Shown here one piece after another: positions 6,953-14,678 of a DNA stretch of 18,175 bases. How positions within the stretch are numbered: the stretch's first letter is position 1; every line of letters starts with the position of its first letter. This DNA is from Caccoplasma intestinavium (GTDB taxonomy: Bacteria; Bacteroidota; Bacteroidia; Bacteroidales; UBA11471), in the NCBI GenBank assembly GCA_018715885.1, contig DVKT01000053.1:1-18175 (forward strand), in the 5' to 3' direction. The notes below the pieces were generated by a model. It searched no databases and was not told where the DNA came from. It saw only the letters and a list, made by a program, of their open reading frames with translations. Made by a program: the position numbers and the translations under genes.

Positions 6953-8815
6953 ATGGAACATATCGACGAATCTTCGCCACTCTATTTTTACAGAAACAAA
7001 CAGAATGAATGCACGGCCGGAATAGCCGAAATAAACCGTCGTATATATGGAGTCAGCATAGCCCGTGTTGTGTTGGCACTTTTTTTTATAGCTTGGCTGA
7101 TATGGAGTTGGGACTGGTGTACGGCAACCGTCGTGTGGATAATTGTCGCCGTAACGGTCGTCGCTTTTCTATATTTGATTAAGGTACATGGTCGCTTGTT
7201 TGCAAAGAAAGCGTATTTGGAGGCGGTTCTCGATATTTGCCGGAAAGAGGTCCGCTTGTCCCGCCATGATTTTACCGGTTGCGATACCGGAGAAGATTTT
7301 TTCGATGCGGCACATGATTATACCGCCGATCTCGATATTTTCGGAAATAAATCTCTTTTTTCTTACATCGACCGTACATCGACAGCAGTGGGAAGGCAAC
7401 GGTTAGCTGATTGGTTACGTCGTCCGCTCGCCGGGGCAGATGCTATACACAGCCGACAGGAAGCTGTTCGGGAGTTAGCGGGTCTCACCGAGTTACGATT
7501 GCATTTTTGTGCCGAAGGTATGGTATCGGGCGAGCGTGTCGACGATGCCGCAACTGCCGGCTCTAATCTTTCCGGAAAGATCTTTTCTCGTTCCCGATGG
7601 GCGGTTTTTGCGGTAAATACCCTGCCATACGTGTATGTTGCGTTGGCACTGGGCACTCTTGCTTGGCCGGTAGCCGGGCCGATCATCGGGCTGCTTTTCT
7701 GCCTTTGCTTTTTATTCTCACTGTTTATCGCGCAACGCGTTACCCTCACACAACAACGGTTGGAGAAAGGATTACATTCTATTGGGAAATACGAACGTCT
7801 CATCGCAGCACTCGAATCGGAGCATTTCGAATCCGTCGCTTTGCAGGAATTAGTCTACGCCATGCAGCCAGTCGACGAAGAAAAAGCATCGGTCTGTCTG
7901 CACCGTTTACGTCGATACATCGATAACCTCAACCAGCGAAACAATGCCATCGCGTTCCTTTTTCTCAATGGTTTTCTGCTGTGGGATTGCCGGCAACTTC
8001 TCTCTCTCGATCGTTGGGTTCTCCTCCATGCCAAAGAAGTACTACGTTGGCTCGATGCCGTAGCCCGATTCGATGCTCTTTCTTCTTTGGCGTCTTTCTC
8101 CCACAATCACCCCGATTATGCCTTTCCTTCTGTTGTCGATTCCGATAAACCCGTGTACCGGGCTCGCAGGATGGGCCACCCTCTTATCGATCCCGCCCAG
8201 TGTGTACGCAATGATGTGGAAATGCCCTGCCGTCCTTCATTCCTGATTATCACCGGGGCCAATATGGCCGGTAAAAGCACTTATCTGCGTACAATAGGGG
8301 TGAATTTCATATTGGCATCGGTCGGTGCGCCGGTGTGTGCCGACGAGATGACCTTTACTCCTTGCACGCTCTTTACGGGATTGCACACGACCGATTCTCT
8401 GGCAGGAAACGAATCTTATTTCTTCGCCGAGTTGAAGCGATTGCAACAGGTGGTTGTGCGACAACGTGCGGGAGAAAAATGTTTAGTTATCCTCGATGAA
8501 ATTCTCAAAGGAACCAATTCGGTCGACAAGCAGAAAGGATCACTTGCTCTTGTCCGTCAGTTGGTCGCATTGGGAGCAGCGGGTGTAGTCGCTACTCATG
8601 ATCTGGTATTGGGCTCATTGGCCGACGAGTATCCGGGTACGGTAACGGCCGTCTGCTTCGAATCGGAAATCATCGATGACGAACTGCATTTCGATTATCG
8701 TTTGCGGGAGGGGATCGCCCGCCACATGAACGCCTGTTTCCTGATGGAACAGATGGATATCATTCCCCGCAACGGAGAGAAAAATATCGAATCCACTACC
8801 GATCCAGCAAAATGA
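6953..8815 (+). CDS. Membrane-anchored MutS-family ATPase
   Basis: A 620-residue protein with the lever/clamp and ATPase domains of the MutS family but no N-terminal mismatch-recognition domain. Two hydrophobic segments near the N-terminus (about 35-50 and 57-76) and two more at about 218-234 and 240-260 suggest it is embedded in the inner membrane. The core signature IDRTSTAVGRQRL (139-151) starts the lever region. The ATPase domain carries GANMAGKST (435-443, Walker A), LVILDE (511-516, Walker B), LKGTNS (518-523) and ATHD (547-550). AAAGGAA lies about ten bases upstream of the start, a better ribosome site than most here. Similar TM-bearing MutS-like proteins are usually annotated as mismatch repair proteins, yet lack of the recognition domain argues against classical MutS duty. 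The last 20 bases overlap the convergent transglutaminase-like gene. Fold is certain; function is open. Confidence 0.88.
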   Translation: MEHIDESSPLYFYRNKQNECTAGIAEINRRIYGVSIARVVLALFFIAWLIWSWDWCTATVVWIIVAVTVVAFLYLIKVHGRLFAKKAYLEAVLDICRKEVRLSRHDFTGCDTGEDFFDAAHDYTADLDIFGNKSLFSYIDRTSTAVGRQRLADWLRRPLAGADAIHSRQEAVRELAGLTELRLHFCAEGMVSGERVDDAATAGSNLSGKIFSRSRWAVFAVNTLPYVYVALALGTLAWPVAGPIIGLLFCLCFLFSLFIAQRVTLTQQRLEKGLHSIGKYERLIAALESEHFESVALQELVYAMQPVDEEKASVCLHRLRRYIDNLNQRNNAIAFLFLNGFLLWDCRQLLSLDRWVLLHAKEVLRWLDAVARFDALSSLASFSHNHPDYAFPSVVDSDKPVYRARRMGHPLIDPAQCVRNDVEMPCRPSFLIITGANMAGKSTYLRTIGVNFILASVGAPVCADEMTFTPCTLFTGLHTTDSLAGNESYFFAELKRLQQVVVRQRAGEKCLVILDEILKGTNSVDKQKGSLALVRQLVALGAAGVVATHDLVLGSLADEYPGTVTAVCFESEIIDDELHFDYRLREGIARHMNACFLMEQMDIIPRNGEKNIESTTDPAK

Positions 8816-10364
8816 CTTGCGCTTCGTTATTATTCATACCCTGCATCGTGCGACCTATGTTGGCCCCAATGTAAGTCGGGTCGCACACCAGATAGCGTTT
8901 ATCTCCGATCACGAAATAGTCCCCCGGAATATTCTCATTGAAACGCACGGCTGCGGCCAAATGTCCAGGGTAATAGACAAGAGCCGTTTCAAGACCCATC
9001 AGATCCCGTACAAGACGGGTGAAAAGAATCGCCCGATCTTCGCAATCGCTGTATGGATAGTAAAGAGTCTCGTCGGCAGCAAAAATACGATCGCCACCCC
9101 ACACTTTATCGTCGTATTCATAGACAAAAGCTGTTTGTACGAAATTGATGAGCATATTGGCAGCGTCTTGTTCGCTTTTTCCTGCAATCGCCTTTTGCAA
9201 GGCCGGATAAAGCCGCTCTCTATTCTCGGGACTGAGCGGTATATCAGCAAATGTCGACCATTTGGTACTCTCGTCGTTATCGACAGCCGAAGAGGGATAG
9301 TCGGAAAGAAAATCCATCAGGTTCTTATTGGTCGATACGGTAACGGTAACTTCGGGGTATTTTTTTGCCGCAAGAGTACGGACATCGGACATCTCCGATG
9401 AGAAGCGGGGCGTATTTTCGACTGCAAGGCTCAATGCACAATCGTTCGGGAATTTCCGATCGAAAATGTGCATCGTATTGCCCTCATAGGCTCGCAAAAG
9501 ATAGAAACGGGAATTATCGAGGAGGAAAAAACGCTTCCCGTAAATCGTATAATCGCTGGCTATCAACAGGTAAAGATGACTGTCATTTCCCCGGGCGAGC
9601 CGTATGCGATAACCCGACTGATTGAGAATGAATGCCTGTAATAAAGTCGCTTCGTCGCTTTCCTTGCCCAAGAAAGCGTTTCCGAGAGTTTCTGCCATTT
9701 TCAGATAGGCCCAGTCGCAAAGGTCAAGCTCTTTTTTCAGCCTCAGGCAGTCGGCTACCATATCGGTATAGTTGTCGGAACAAAGTTGCTCCCATATATC
9801 GGCTACGGCGTCCTCTTGCGAGTTTTTCAATGTAAATTTTTGTTTTCGGTCGAGCTGCACCCGACATTCCGTTCCATAAAAAGAAAAGGCAAAACGGGTA
9901 TCGGAAGAAGGTTTCGGTTGCTTGTCTTCGGGAAAATTCTCTTTTCGGGGAGTCGTTGGGACGACAGGCAGCGGTTGCGGTTCTTTATCGATTTGTACGA
10001 CCGGTTGCGGAACACTGATCGGTGCAAGCGGTTTCTCTATGATTTTATCGATGATGACAGGACGGTCTACCGCCGGACGATCTTGTTCTTCTTGCGGTGC
10101 TACGGTCGGCGGGACCGGAGGTTCTTGCTCAGGAGCAGGTATAGGTTCCTCTCCCGAAAAGGCTTTCCATCGTTCCCGCATGAACCGGGTGTACTCGGCA
10201 TTGACTTTTGCCCGGTAGGCAGCAAAATCTTCCTGAGCCTTTTTCTTATAAGAGTTGTATTCGCTCTTGCGGGCTTTTAGATATTCTTCATAGGACTCTT
10301 GGGCTATGACACAACAACATAGAGGAAGAGAGAAACAAGCGATGAAAAAAACTTTCCGTAACAT
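8796..10364 (-). CDS. Secreted transglutaminase-like (papain-fold) protein
   Basis: A 522-residue protein of unknown role. The start is placed at the methionine at 10364: a clear -7 box (10389-10396) puts the mRNA 5' end near 10382, downstream of the alternative start at 10391, and a signal peptide begins here (MLRKVF, hydrophobic core, CCCVIA, then Q). Residues about 22-70 are Tyr/Lys/Glu-rich and probably helical or coiled-coil. Residues about 70-150 form a Pro-rich linker, typical of periplasmic proteins. The C-terminal part has the likely Cys-His-Asp triad of a transglutaminase-like domain: C441 in YSDCEDRA, H468 in PGHLAAAV and D495 in VCDPTYIG. Such domains occur in proteases, peptide-crosslinking enzymes and inactive scaffolds; nothing here decides which. 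It converges with the MutS-like gene and the two stop regions overlap by 20 bp. Confidence 0.85.
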   Translation of the reverse strand: MLRKVFFIACFSLPLCCCVIAQESYEEYLKARKSEYNSYKKKAQEDFAAYRAKVNAEYTRFMRERWKAFSGEEPIPAPEQEPPVPPTVAPQEEQDRPAVDRPVIIDKIIEKPLAPISVPQPVVQIDKEPQPLPVVPTTPRKENFPEDKQPKPSSDTRFAFSFYGTECRVQLDRKQKFTLKNSQEDAVADIWEQLCSDNYTDMVADCLRLKKELDLCDWAYLKMAETLGNAFLGKESDEATLLQAFILNQSGYRIRLARGNDSHLYLLIASDYTIYGKRFFLLDNSRFYLLRAYEGNTMHIFDRKFPNDCALSLAVENTPRFSSEMSDVRTLAAKKYPEVTVTVSTNKNLMDFLSDYPSSAVDNDESTKWSTFADIPLSPENRERLYPALQKAIAGKSEQDAANMLINFVQTAFVYEYDDKVWGGDRIFAADETLYYPYSDCEDRAILFTRLVRDLMGLETALVYYPGHLAAAVRFNENIPGDYFVIGDKRYLVCDPTYIGANIGRTMQGMNNNEAQVILLDR

Positions 10365-10388
10365 GTCGCACGATACTTGATGGTCTCT

Positions 10389-10396
10389 CAAATATA
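10389..10396 (-). promoter_or_regulatory. -7 box of the transglutaminase-like gene
   Basis: On the minus strand the sequence reads TATATTTG, a full match to TAnnTTTG. It lies 25 bases upstream of the chosen start at 10364 and overlaps the alternative start at 10391, ruling that one out if the promoter is used. A -33 element is not obvious. Confidence 0.55.
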
Positions 10397-10595
10397 CGCA
10401 AATTTCCTGAAAAAATAAAGAAGATCTGCTTTTTTACAAGAATTCACAAAACAGGATAAAAGTCATTCTATCGATAACGAATAGGTTTTGTCTCGTCGGG
10501 ATTGGAGCAAATACAGCATGAATTTTTTCCAAAGGCAGATATGGTTTGTTTATAAATCGGATTTCGGTTTGCAATCATATTATAAATTTGTTTTC

Positions 10596-11162
10596 TCATA
10601 TCTCCTCTACAAAATGAACCGGATATTTGTCCCAATATTTTTTATATACCCTGTTTTGCTGTCCATCGAAATTCAGTTGATACATTCTGAATGTTACCAA
10701 AACGTTTTTGGGCTGCCACAGTTCTTCATAAGAGTACCTGTACGTCATACCTATGGCCTGCATCACATTTCCACTTCTCGGATTGTTTACATCATGTGTA
10801 GCTGTGATATAAGGAATGCCTGCCTGTCTCAACATGCCGACCATTGCCCGGCACGCTTCGGTACAAATTCCTTTGTGCCAAAACTTTTTCCCGATACAAT
10901 AACCCAAATCGTGGCTGTCGTCTTCGCTTATATGGATACAGCCGATAGGTATATTGTTTTCTTTCAGACAAATGGCATAGTAATATCCTGCATATTCCTC
11001 TATGTATCGAAGATATTCTTTTGCTTCCTCTATATTCCTCAAAGGAAACATAGGAAGAAATGTATTTACGTCTTTATCACTAAAAATGGCAAATAGAGCG
11101 TTTATATCTTCTTTTGTGAAGAGCCTTAATATCAGACGTTCTGTTTCTATCCGATTTTTCAT
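10596..11162 (-). CDS. GNAT N-acetyltransferase, RimJ/RimL type
   Basis: A 188-residue acetyltransferase that would use acetyl-CoA; the acceptor is unknown. The frame opens further upstream to 11342, but those 60 residues do not resemble the family and would overlap the promoter of the divergent gene. The methionine at 11162 begins the standard opening MKNRIETERLILRLF. The central strands and acetyl-CoA loop are seen as DLGYCIGKKFWHKGICTEA (about 85-103), followed by helix residues ACRAMVGML. The later NPRSGNVMQAIGMTY segment matches the usual GNAT motif B (asparagine and small-residue helix). A weak promoter candidate on the minus strand is TAAAGTTG at 11226-11233. The gene stands alone and is divergent from the IbrA/IbrB-like cassette. 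It resembles ribosomal-protein or antibiotic-type acetyltransferases, but no specific role can be given. Confidence 0.85.
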   Translation of the reverse strand: MKNRIETERLILRLFTKEDINALFAIFSDKDVNTFLPMFPLRNIEEAKEYLRYIEEYAGYYYAICLKENNIPIGCIHISEDDSHDLGYCIGKKFWHKGICTEACRAMVGMLRQAGIPYITATHDVNNPRSGNVMQAIGMTYRYSYEELWQPKNVLVTFRMYQLNFDGQQNRVYKKYWDKYPVHFVEEI

Positions 11163-11356
11163 AACGAGGTTATAAGGTATTTCGCGATTTTGCGTAGATT
11201 GGCACAATAAGAACGGGCAAGAACCCAACTTTAAAAAATCTGTCTTTTCGGTAATTTCGGATATATACATTATAAATATACCAAAAGCTGAAATTTTGTG
11301 CGCCTTTTTCATGAAACTTTTCAAAATCTTTATGCAAAACAAGCTCTTTTTTTACG

Positions 11357-11364
11357 TATATTTG
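11357..11364 (+). promoter_or_regulatory. -7 box of the three-gene IbrA/IbrB-like cassette
   Basis: TATATTTG matches TAnnTTTG exactly. Transcription would begin near 11371, so translation cannot start at the upstream in-frame methionine at 11296. The leader would be about 42 nt. No good -33 TTG is seen. Confidence 0.55.
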
Positions 11365-11412
11365 CAACAAACGGCAGTGAGCCTGGAAATTGACCAAAAA
11401 CAACATCGTATC

Positions 11413-11832
11413 ATGAATATCGAACTTTTGGGAGGGACTTCGTCCCGATTGTACAAACTCGTTGCTCCTCTTGTTATGAGTGCAGCCGTTTTGCGGCAAA
11501 ACAATAACTATCCTTATAAAACATCGGTGCGGCATGAGTGGTTGGTTGCCCTCGAAGATGACGGGAAAACAGTAAAAGGTTTTTTCCCTATCGAACGTCG
11601 GGACGGCTATGCTTACATCAACAATTATTACGTCTCGGCCGAAACGGAAGAAGAGTTGTTGGACGCTTTCATCGATAAAGCATTGACACTGTATGCTCCT
11701 ACGTGTCCGCTTGTCGCTGTTGTTCATTCTCACCACATCGAAATATTTCAAGAAAAAGGTTTTTCGATAGAACGGGAGTGGAAGCTCTATGTGAAAATGA
11801 AATACATGAGAAACAATGGGACGGTGTCGTAA
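11413..11832 (+). CDS. GNAT-fold-like protein, first gene of the cassette
   Basis: A 139-residue protein I do not recognise by name. The start at 11413 (MNIELLGG) is chosen because the promoter box at 11357-11364 excludes the longer frame from 11296, whose first residues look untranslated. The pattern of strands and helices is GNAT-like: HEWLVALED, VKGFFPIER and YAYINNYYV as antiparallel strands, EEELLDAFIDKAL as a helix, CPLVAVVHS as a strand, then HHIEIFQEKGFSIER, which matches GNAT motif B (helix ending in a Gly-Phe). The Q/RxxGxG/A acetyl-CoA loop expected after YYV is replaced by SAETEEE, so it may not be an active acetyltransferase. The last 17 bases overlap the next gene, which implies translational coupling. 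It may be an adaptor or substrate-recognition subunit for the two proteins encoded downstream; this is inference from position. Confidence 0.75.
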   Translation: MNIELLGGTSSRLYKLVAPLVMSAAVLRQNNNYPYKTSVRHEWLVALEDDGKTVKGFFPIERRDGYAYINNYYVSAETEEELLDAFIDKALTLYAPTCPLVAVVHSHHIEIFQEKGFSIEREWKLYVKMKYMRNNGTVS

Positions 11833-13114
11833 CGTATATGAGGCAGCACTTTCCCGTTTAGAGAAAATTTTTTCCGATTTCGACAATATATATGTTTCTT
11901 TCTCGGGAGGGAAGGACAGCGGGGTGTTGCTGAATCTTTGCATCGATTATATCCGGAAACATAAACTGAAATGCCGATTGGGTGTTTTTCACATGGATTA
12001 TGAGGTACAGTATTCGGCAACGCTGGCTTATGTGGAAAAAGTTCTGTCGGAGAATACCGATATTTTGGATATTTACCGAGTGTGTGTCCCGTTCAAGGTT
12101 CCCACATGCACATCGATGCATCAGAGTTATTGGCGCCCGTGGGACGAAGCGCAAAAAGAACTTTGGGTGCGGGAGATGCCCCGATCGGCATTCCGCAAAG
12201 AAGACTTCGATTTCTTCTCCGATGATTTGTGGGACTATGATTTCCAGATAAAGTTTGCCGAGTGGCTGCACCATTATAAAAGAGCCGGTCGCACGTGTTG
12301 TCTCGTGGGAATCCGCACGCAGGAAAGTTTCAACCGTTGGCGGGCCATTCATAGTGAAAAGAACTATTGTTGTTACGAACGCTTCAAATGGACGCGCAAG
12401 ATTGCCGACGACGTGTACAATGCCTATCCCATATATGACTGGCGTACTACCGATGTATGGGTGGCCAATGGACGTTTCGGATGGTCGTACAATCATCTCT
12501 ACGACCTTTATTACCAAGCGGGTGTTTCGATCGAGAAACAACGCGTTGCCAGTCCGTTTATTTCGGCGGCAATCCCCAGCCTTCAACTTTATCGGGTTAT
12601 CGACCCGCAGATGTGGGGACGTATGATAAGCCGGGTAAACGGTGTGAATTTTGCCGGTACATACGGTAATACCTCGGCTATGGGGTGGTATACGGTAAAG
12701 TGCCCCAAAGGCATGACATGGGAAAAGTATATGCATTTCTTGTTGAGTACGCTCCCCGAAGATATCCGGCAGGGGTATCTCGACAAGTTGAGCGTAAGCA
12801 TCGAGTTTTGGAGGAACAAAGGAGGCTGTCTGGCCGATAAAACCATAGAAAAATTACAGCGTATGGGCGTGAAAATAGAAGTGGGAGACTCTACCAATTA
12901 CAAGACCGATAAAAAGCCGGTGAAGATGGAGTATCTCGACGATATAGATATAGAAGAATTCAGGGAACTGCCGTCGTTCAAACGCATGTGCATATGTATC
13001 CTTAAAAACGACCATTCCTGCAAGTATATGGGGTTTGCTCCCACAAAAGCCGAAAAAGAACGTCGCGACCGAATCATGGAAAAGTATAAAAATTTTTATG
13101 GCGAAAACAGATAA
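11816..13114 (+). CDS. IbrA-like PP-loop protein (PAPS reductase family, DUF3440)
   Basis: A 432-residue ATP-pyrophosphatase-type enzyme. The PP-loop is SGGKDSG at 30-36, preceded by NIYVSF. GIRTQESFNRW (165-175) and YPIYDWRTTDVW (204-215) are the later nucleotide-binding signatures of the PAPS reductase/DndC-like superfamily. The C-terminal region from about 330, with GGCLADKTIEKL and the cysteine-containing MCICILKNDHSCKYMGF (391-407), fits DUF3440. The catalytic ECGLH-type motif of genuine PAPS reductases is not present, so a sulfate-assimilation role is unlikely. The closest named relative is IbrA, which with IbrB activates immunoglobulin-binding protein genes in some E. coli strains. The reaction is unknown; adenylation-dependent modification of a nucleic acid or nucleotide is plausible by analogy with other PP-loop enzymes. 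It overlaps its neighbours by 17 bp at each end. Confidence 0.9.
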   Translation: MGRCRNVYEAALSRLEKIFSDFDNIYVSFSGGKDSGVLLNLCIDYIRKHKLKCRLGVFHMDYEVQYSATLAYVEKVLSENTDILDIYRVCVPFKVPTCTSMHQSYWRPWDEAQKELWVREMPRSAFRKEDFDFFSDDLWDYDFQIKFAEWLHHYKRAGRTCCLVGIRTQESFNRWRAIHSEKNYCCYERFKWTRKIADDVYNAYPIYDWRTTDVWVANGRFGWSYNHLYDLYYQAGVSIEKQRVASPFISAAIPSLQLYRVIDPQMWGRMISRVNGVNFAGTYGNTSAMGWYTVKCPKGMTWEKYMHFLLSTLPEDIRQGYLDKLSVSIEFWRNKGGCLADKTIEKLQRMGVKIEVGDSTNYKTDKKPVKMEYLDDIDIEEFRELPSFKRMCICILKNDHSCKYMGFAPTKAEKERRDRIMEKYKNFYGENR

Positions 13115-13625
13115 CGAAATCCGATACAGAAGTCCGGTGTACAAGGTCATGGCCGTCCCGGTCGATAAAGTGGTGGCGAATGCATACAATCCCAATGTAG
13201 TGGCGCCACCCGAAATGAAATTGCTCGAATTGTCGATATGGGAAGACGGCTACACGATGCCGTGTGTGTGCTATTACATTGCCGACAAGGATATTTACGA
13301 ACTGGTCGACGGCTATCACCGGTATATGGTGATGAAAACGTCGCGCCGCATATATGAACGGGAACATGGGCTTCTGCCGGTTGTCGTCATAGAAAAAGAC
13401 ATTTCCAATCGCATGGCTTCGACGATACGCCACAATCGTGCCAGAGGAACGCATAATGTCGAACTGATGAGCGAAATCGTCTCGGAACTGACCAAAGCCG
13501 GTATGTCCGACCGTTGGATAGAGCGAAATATAGGAATGGATAGGGACGAATTGTTACGGTTGAAACAAATTACCGGATTGGCAGAGTTGTTTGCCAACAA
13601 AAATTTTTCCCTTTCCGACGACTGA
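13098..13625 (+). CDS. IbrB-like ParB/sulfiredoxin-fold protein
   Basis: A 175-residue protein starting at MAKTDNEI; the frame extends upstream to 13035, but that part lies inside the preceding coding region and does not resemble the family. The ParB/Srx domain covers about 15-120. VPVDKVVANAYNPNVV is the first strand region, ELVDGYHRYMV (68-78) corresponds to the ParB nucleotide-binding box, and TIRHNRARGTHN (109-120) to the later basic motif. A helical segment, AGMSDRWIERNIGMDRDELLRL (about 134-155), looks like a helix-turn-helix. Known ParB-family proteins bind and hydrolyse CTP or act as nucleases; which applies here cannot be told. No parA-like gene is nearby, so a chromosome-partition role is unlikely. 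It overlaps the IbrA-like gene by 17 bp, the arrangement expected of interacting partners. A hairpin follows at 13648. Confidence 0.88.
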   Translation: MAKTDNEIRYRSPVYKVMAVPVDKVVANAYNPNVVAPPEMKLLELSIWEDGYTMPCVCYYIADKDIYELVDGYHRYMVMKTSRRIYEREHGLLPVVVIEKDISNRMASTIRHNRARGTHNVELMSEIVSELTKAGMSDRWIERNIGMDRDELLRLKQITGLAELFANKNFSLSDD

Positions 13626-13647
13626 ATTCATCGGGTCGGTCCACAGA

Positions 13648-13672
13648 AGCATAAACGCCCGGCGTTTATGCT
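13648..13672. terminator. Bidirectional hairpin between convergent genes
   Basis: AGCATAAACGCC at 13648-13659 and GGCGTTTATGCT at 13661-13672 form a 12-bp perfect inverted repeat around one base (a few central pairs must open to form the loop). It lies between the stops of the IbrB-like gene (13625) and the glucosaminidase (13698), so it can end both transcripts. A second short inverted repeat, GCTGCGT/ACGCAGC at 13692-13713, covers the glucosaminidase stop codon. Confidence 0.65.
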
Positions 13673-13697
13673 GATCTACGGGTCATGGACTGCTGCG

Positions 13698-14594
13698 TCA
13701 ACGCAGACGCAGCACATCGCCGGGACGGGGAATTTTTTCGCCCGATATATCATTTCTATGGAGTAAGCACTTCAACTTGATCCCATATTTTTGGGAAACA
13801 TCGTGCAGAGACTCTCCCGGGGCGAGGGTATGTGTTTTGTTCGGTTTTTTGGCTCTGCGGCGTTTTGCTTTGAGATACACTATATCACCGGCTTTGAGCG
13901 TATATCCCCGAGGAAAGTCGTTATAACGACGTATCTGGTAAGCATAAAGTTCAAACTCCCGGGCAATGAGTTTTTGCGTGTCGCCTTCCCGGGCTACCAC
14001 GTAAGGTAATCCCCACTTCGATTCCATATCGTGATACTCATAATTCTTGGGCATACGTGGGAGACCTTTTCCGTCGTAACGGTGCAGGCCGTATAATTCG
14101 ATCGTTTGTATAAGTTTACTGGCATACGCTTTGTCGGTTGCATAGCCACAACGTTTCAGGCCATGCGCCCAACCTTTATAGTCGGTAATGTCGAGTTTAA
14201 AAAGTTTTCCGTATCGGGGACTTTTGGTCAAAAACAGGGCATGGTCTTCGTACGAGTCTTTGGGATTCCGGTATTTTCGGAAACATTCTCCCTTTGCATC
14301 ATCATCGTGATACACCCGTTTGCCCTCCCATGAATTATGGCATTTGATACCGAAATGATTGTTCGATTTCTTTGCCAACTCGCTGGTTCCGGCAGCCGAC
14401 TCGATAAGACCTTGCGCCAAAGTGATACTGGCCGGGATTTTATACCGTTTTTGATGTTCGATGGCAATATCTTTGTATTTGCGTATATAATCGAGATAGA
14501 TGGGATTTTTCGATTGTGAAAACACCGTTGCGACAACAAGCGACAACAAGCAGACGAGGGTAAATTTCCGGCAACAGTCCATATTCTCGGGCAT
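13698..14594 (-). CDS. Secreted glucosaminidase (GH73) with two LysM domains
   Basis: A 298-residue peptidoglycan hydrolase expected to cleave glycan strands next to N-acetylglucosamine during wall growth or separation. Residues 1-27 are a signal peptide with core LVCLLSLVVATV ending FSQ. The GH73 domain covers about 38-172; E65 in GLIESAAGTSELA is the expected catalytic glutamate, followed by NNHFGIKC and SYEDHALFL. LysM domains at about 197-242 (AREGDTQKLI to AGDIVYL) and 253-298 (LAPGESLHDV to PGDVLRL) would bind peptidoglycan; a Lys/Arg-rich linker lies between them. Two starts are possible, 14594 and 14582 (MDCCRKF); I keep the longer because its upstream leader is A/T-rich, but the choice is uncertain. 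A possible promoter box on the minus strand, TATCTTTG at 14704-14711, lies inside the start of the divergent cytidine deaminase gene. Confidence 0.9.
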   Translation of the reverse strand: MPENMDCCRKFTLVCLLSLVVATVFSQSKNPIYLDYIRKYKDIAIEHQKRYKIPASITLAQGLIESAAGTSELAKKSNNHFGIKCHNSWEGKRVYHDDDAKGECFRKYRNPKDSYEDHALFLTKSPRYGKLFKLDITDYKGWAHGLKRCGYATDKAYASKLIQTIELYGLHRYDGKGLPRMPKNYEYHDMESKWGLPYVVAREGDTQKLIAREFELYAYQIRRYNDFPRGYTLKAGDIVYLKAKRRRAKKPNKTHTLAPGESLHDVSQKYGIKLKCLLHRNDISGEKIPRPGDVLRLR

Positions 14595-14648
14595 AAATCA
14601 ATTATCAAAATCGGTGGTCGGCAAATAGGATTTATCGGAAAATGGCAT

Positions 14649-14656
14649 TATATTTG
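14649..14656 (+). promoter_or_regulatory. -7 box of the cytidine deaminase gene
   Basis: TATATTTG matches TAnnTTTG exactly and lies 22 bases before the ATG at 14679. Transcription would begin near 14663, giving a very short leader of about 16 nt. A -33 element is not clear. Confidence 0.55.
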
Positions 14657-14678
14657 TGAGAATCCAATAAAAAGTCCT

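Noticed and set aside
10392..10595. Small gene or RNA in the gap left of the acetyltransferase
   Set aside because: Only A/T-rich sequence with weak, A/T-only inverted repeats; no convincing coding frame or RNA fold seen.
11163..11342. Longer N-terminus for the RimJ/RimL-type acetyltransferase
   Set aside because: The added 60 residues do not fit the family, and the stretch is the shared upstream region with the cassette promoter close by.
11296..11412. Longer N-terminus for the first cassette gene
   Set aside because: The -7 box at 11357-11364 would lie inside the coding sequence and the added residues look like translated A/T-rich leader.
11858..12736. A 292-residue open frame on the minus strand inside the IbrA-like gene
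   Set aside because: Antisense shadow; the plus frame has clear family motifs along its length.
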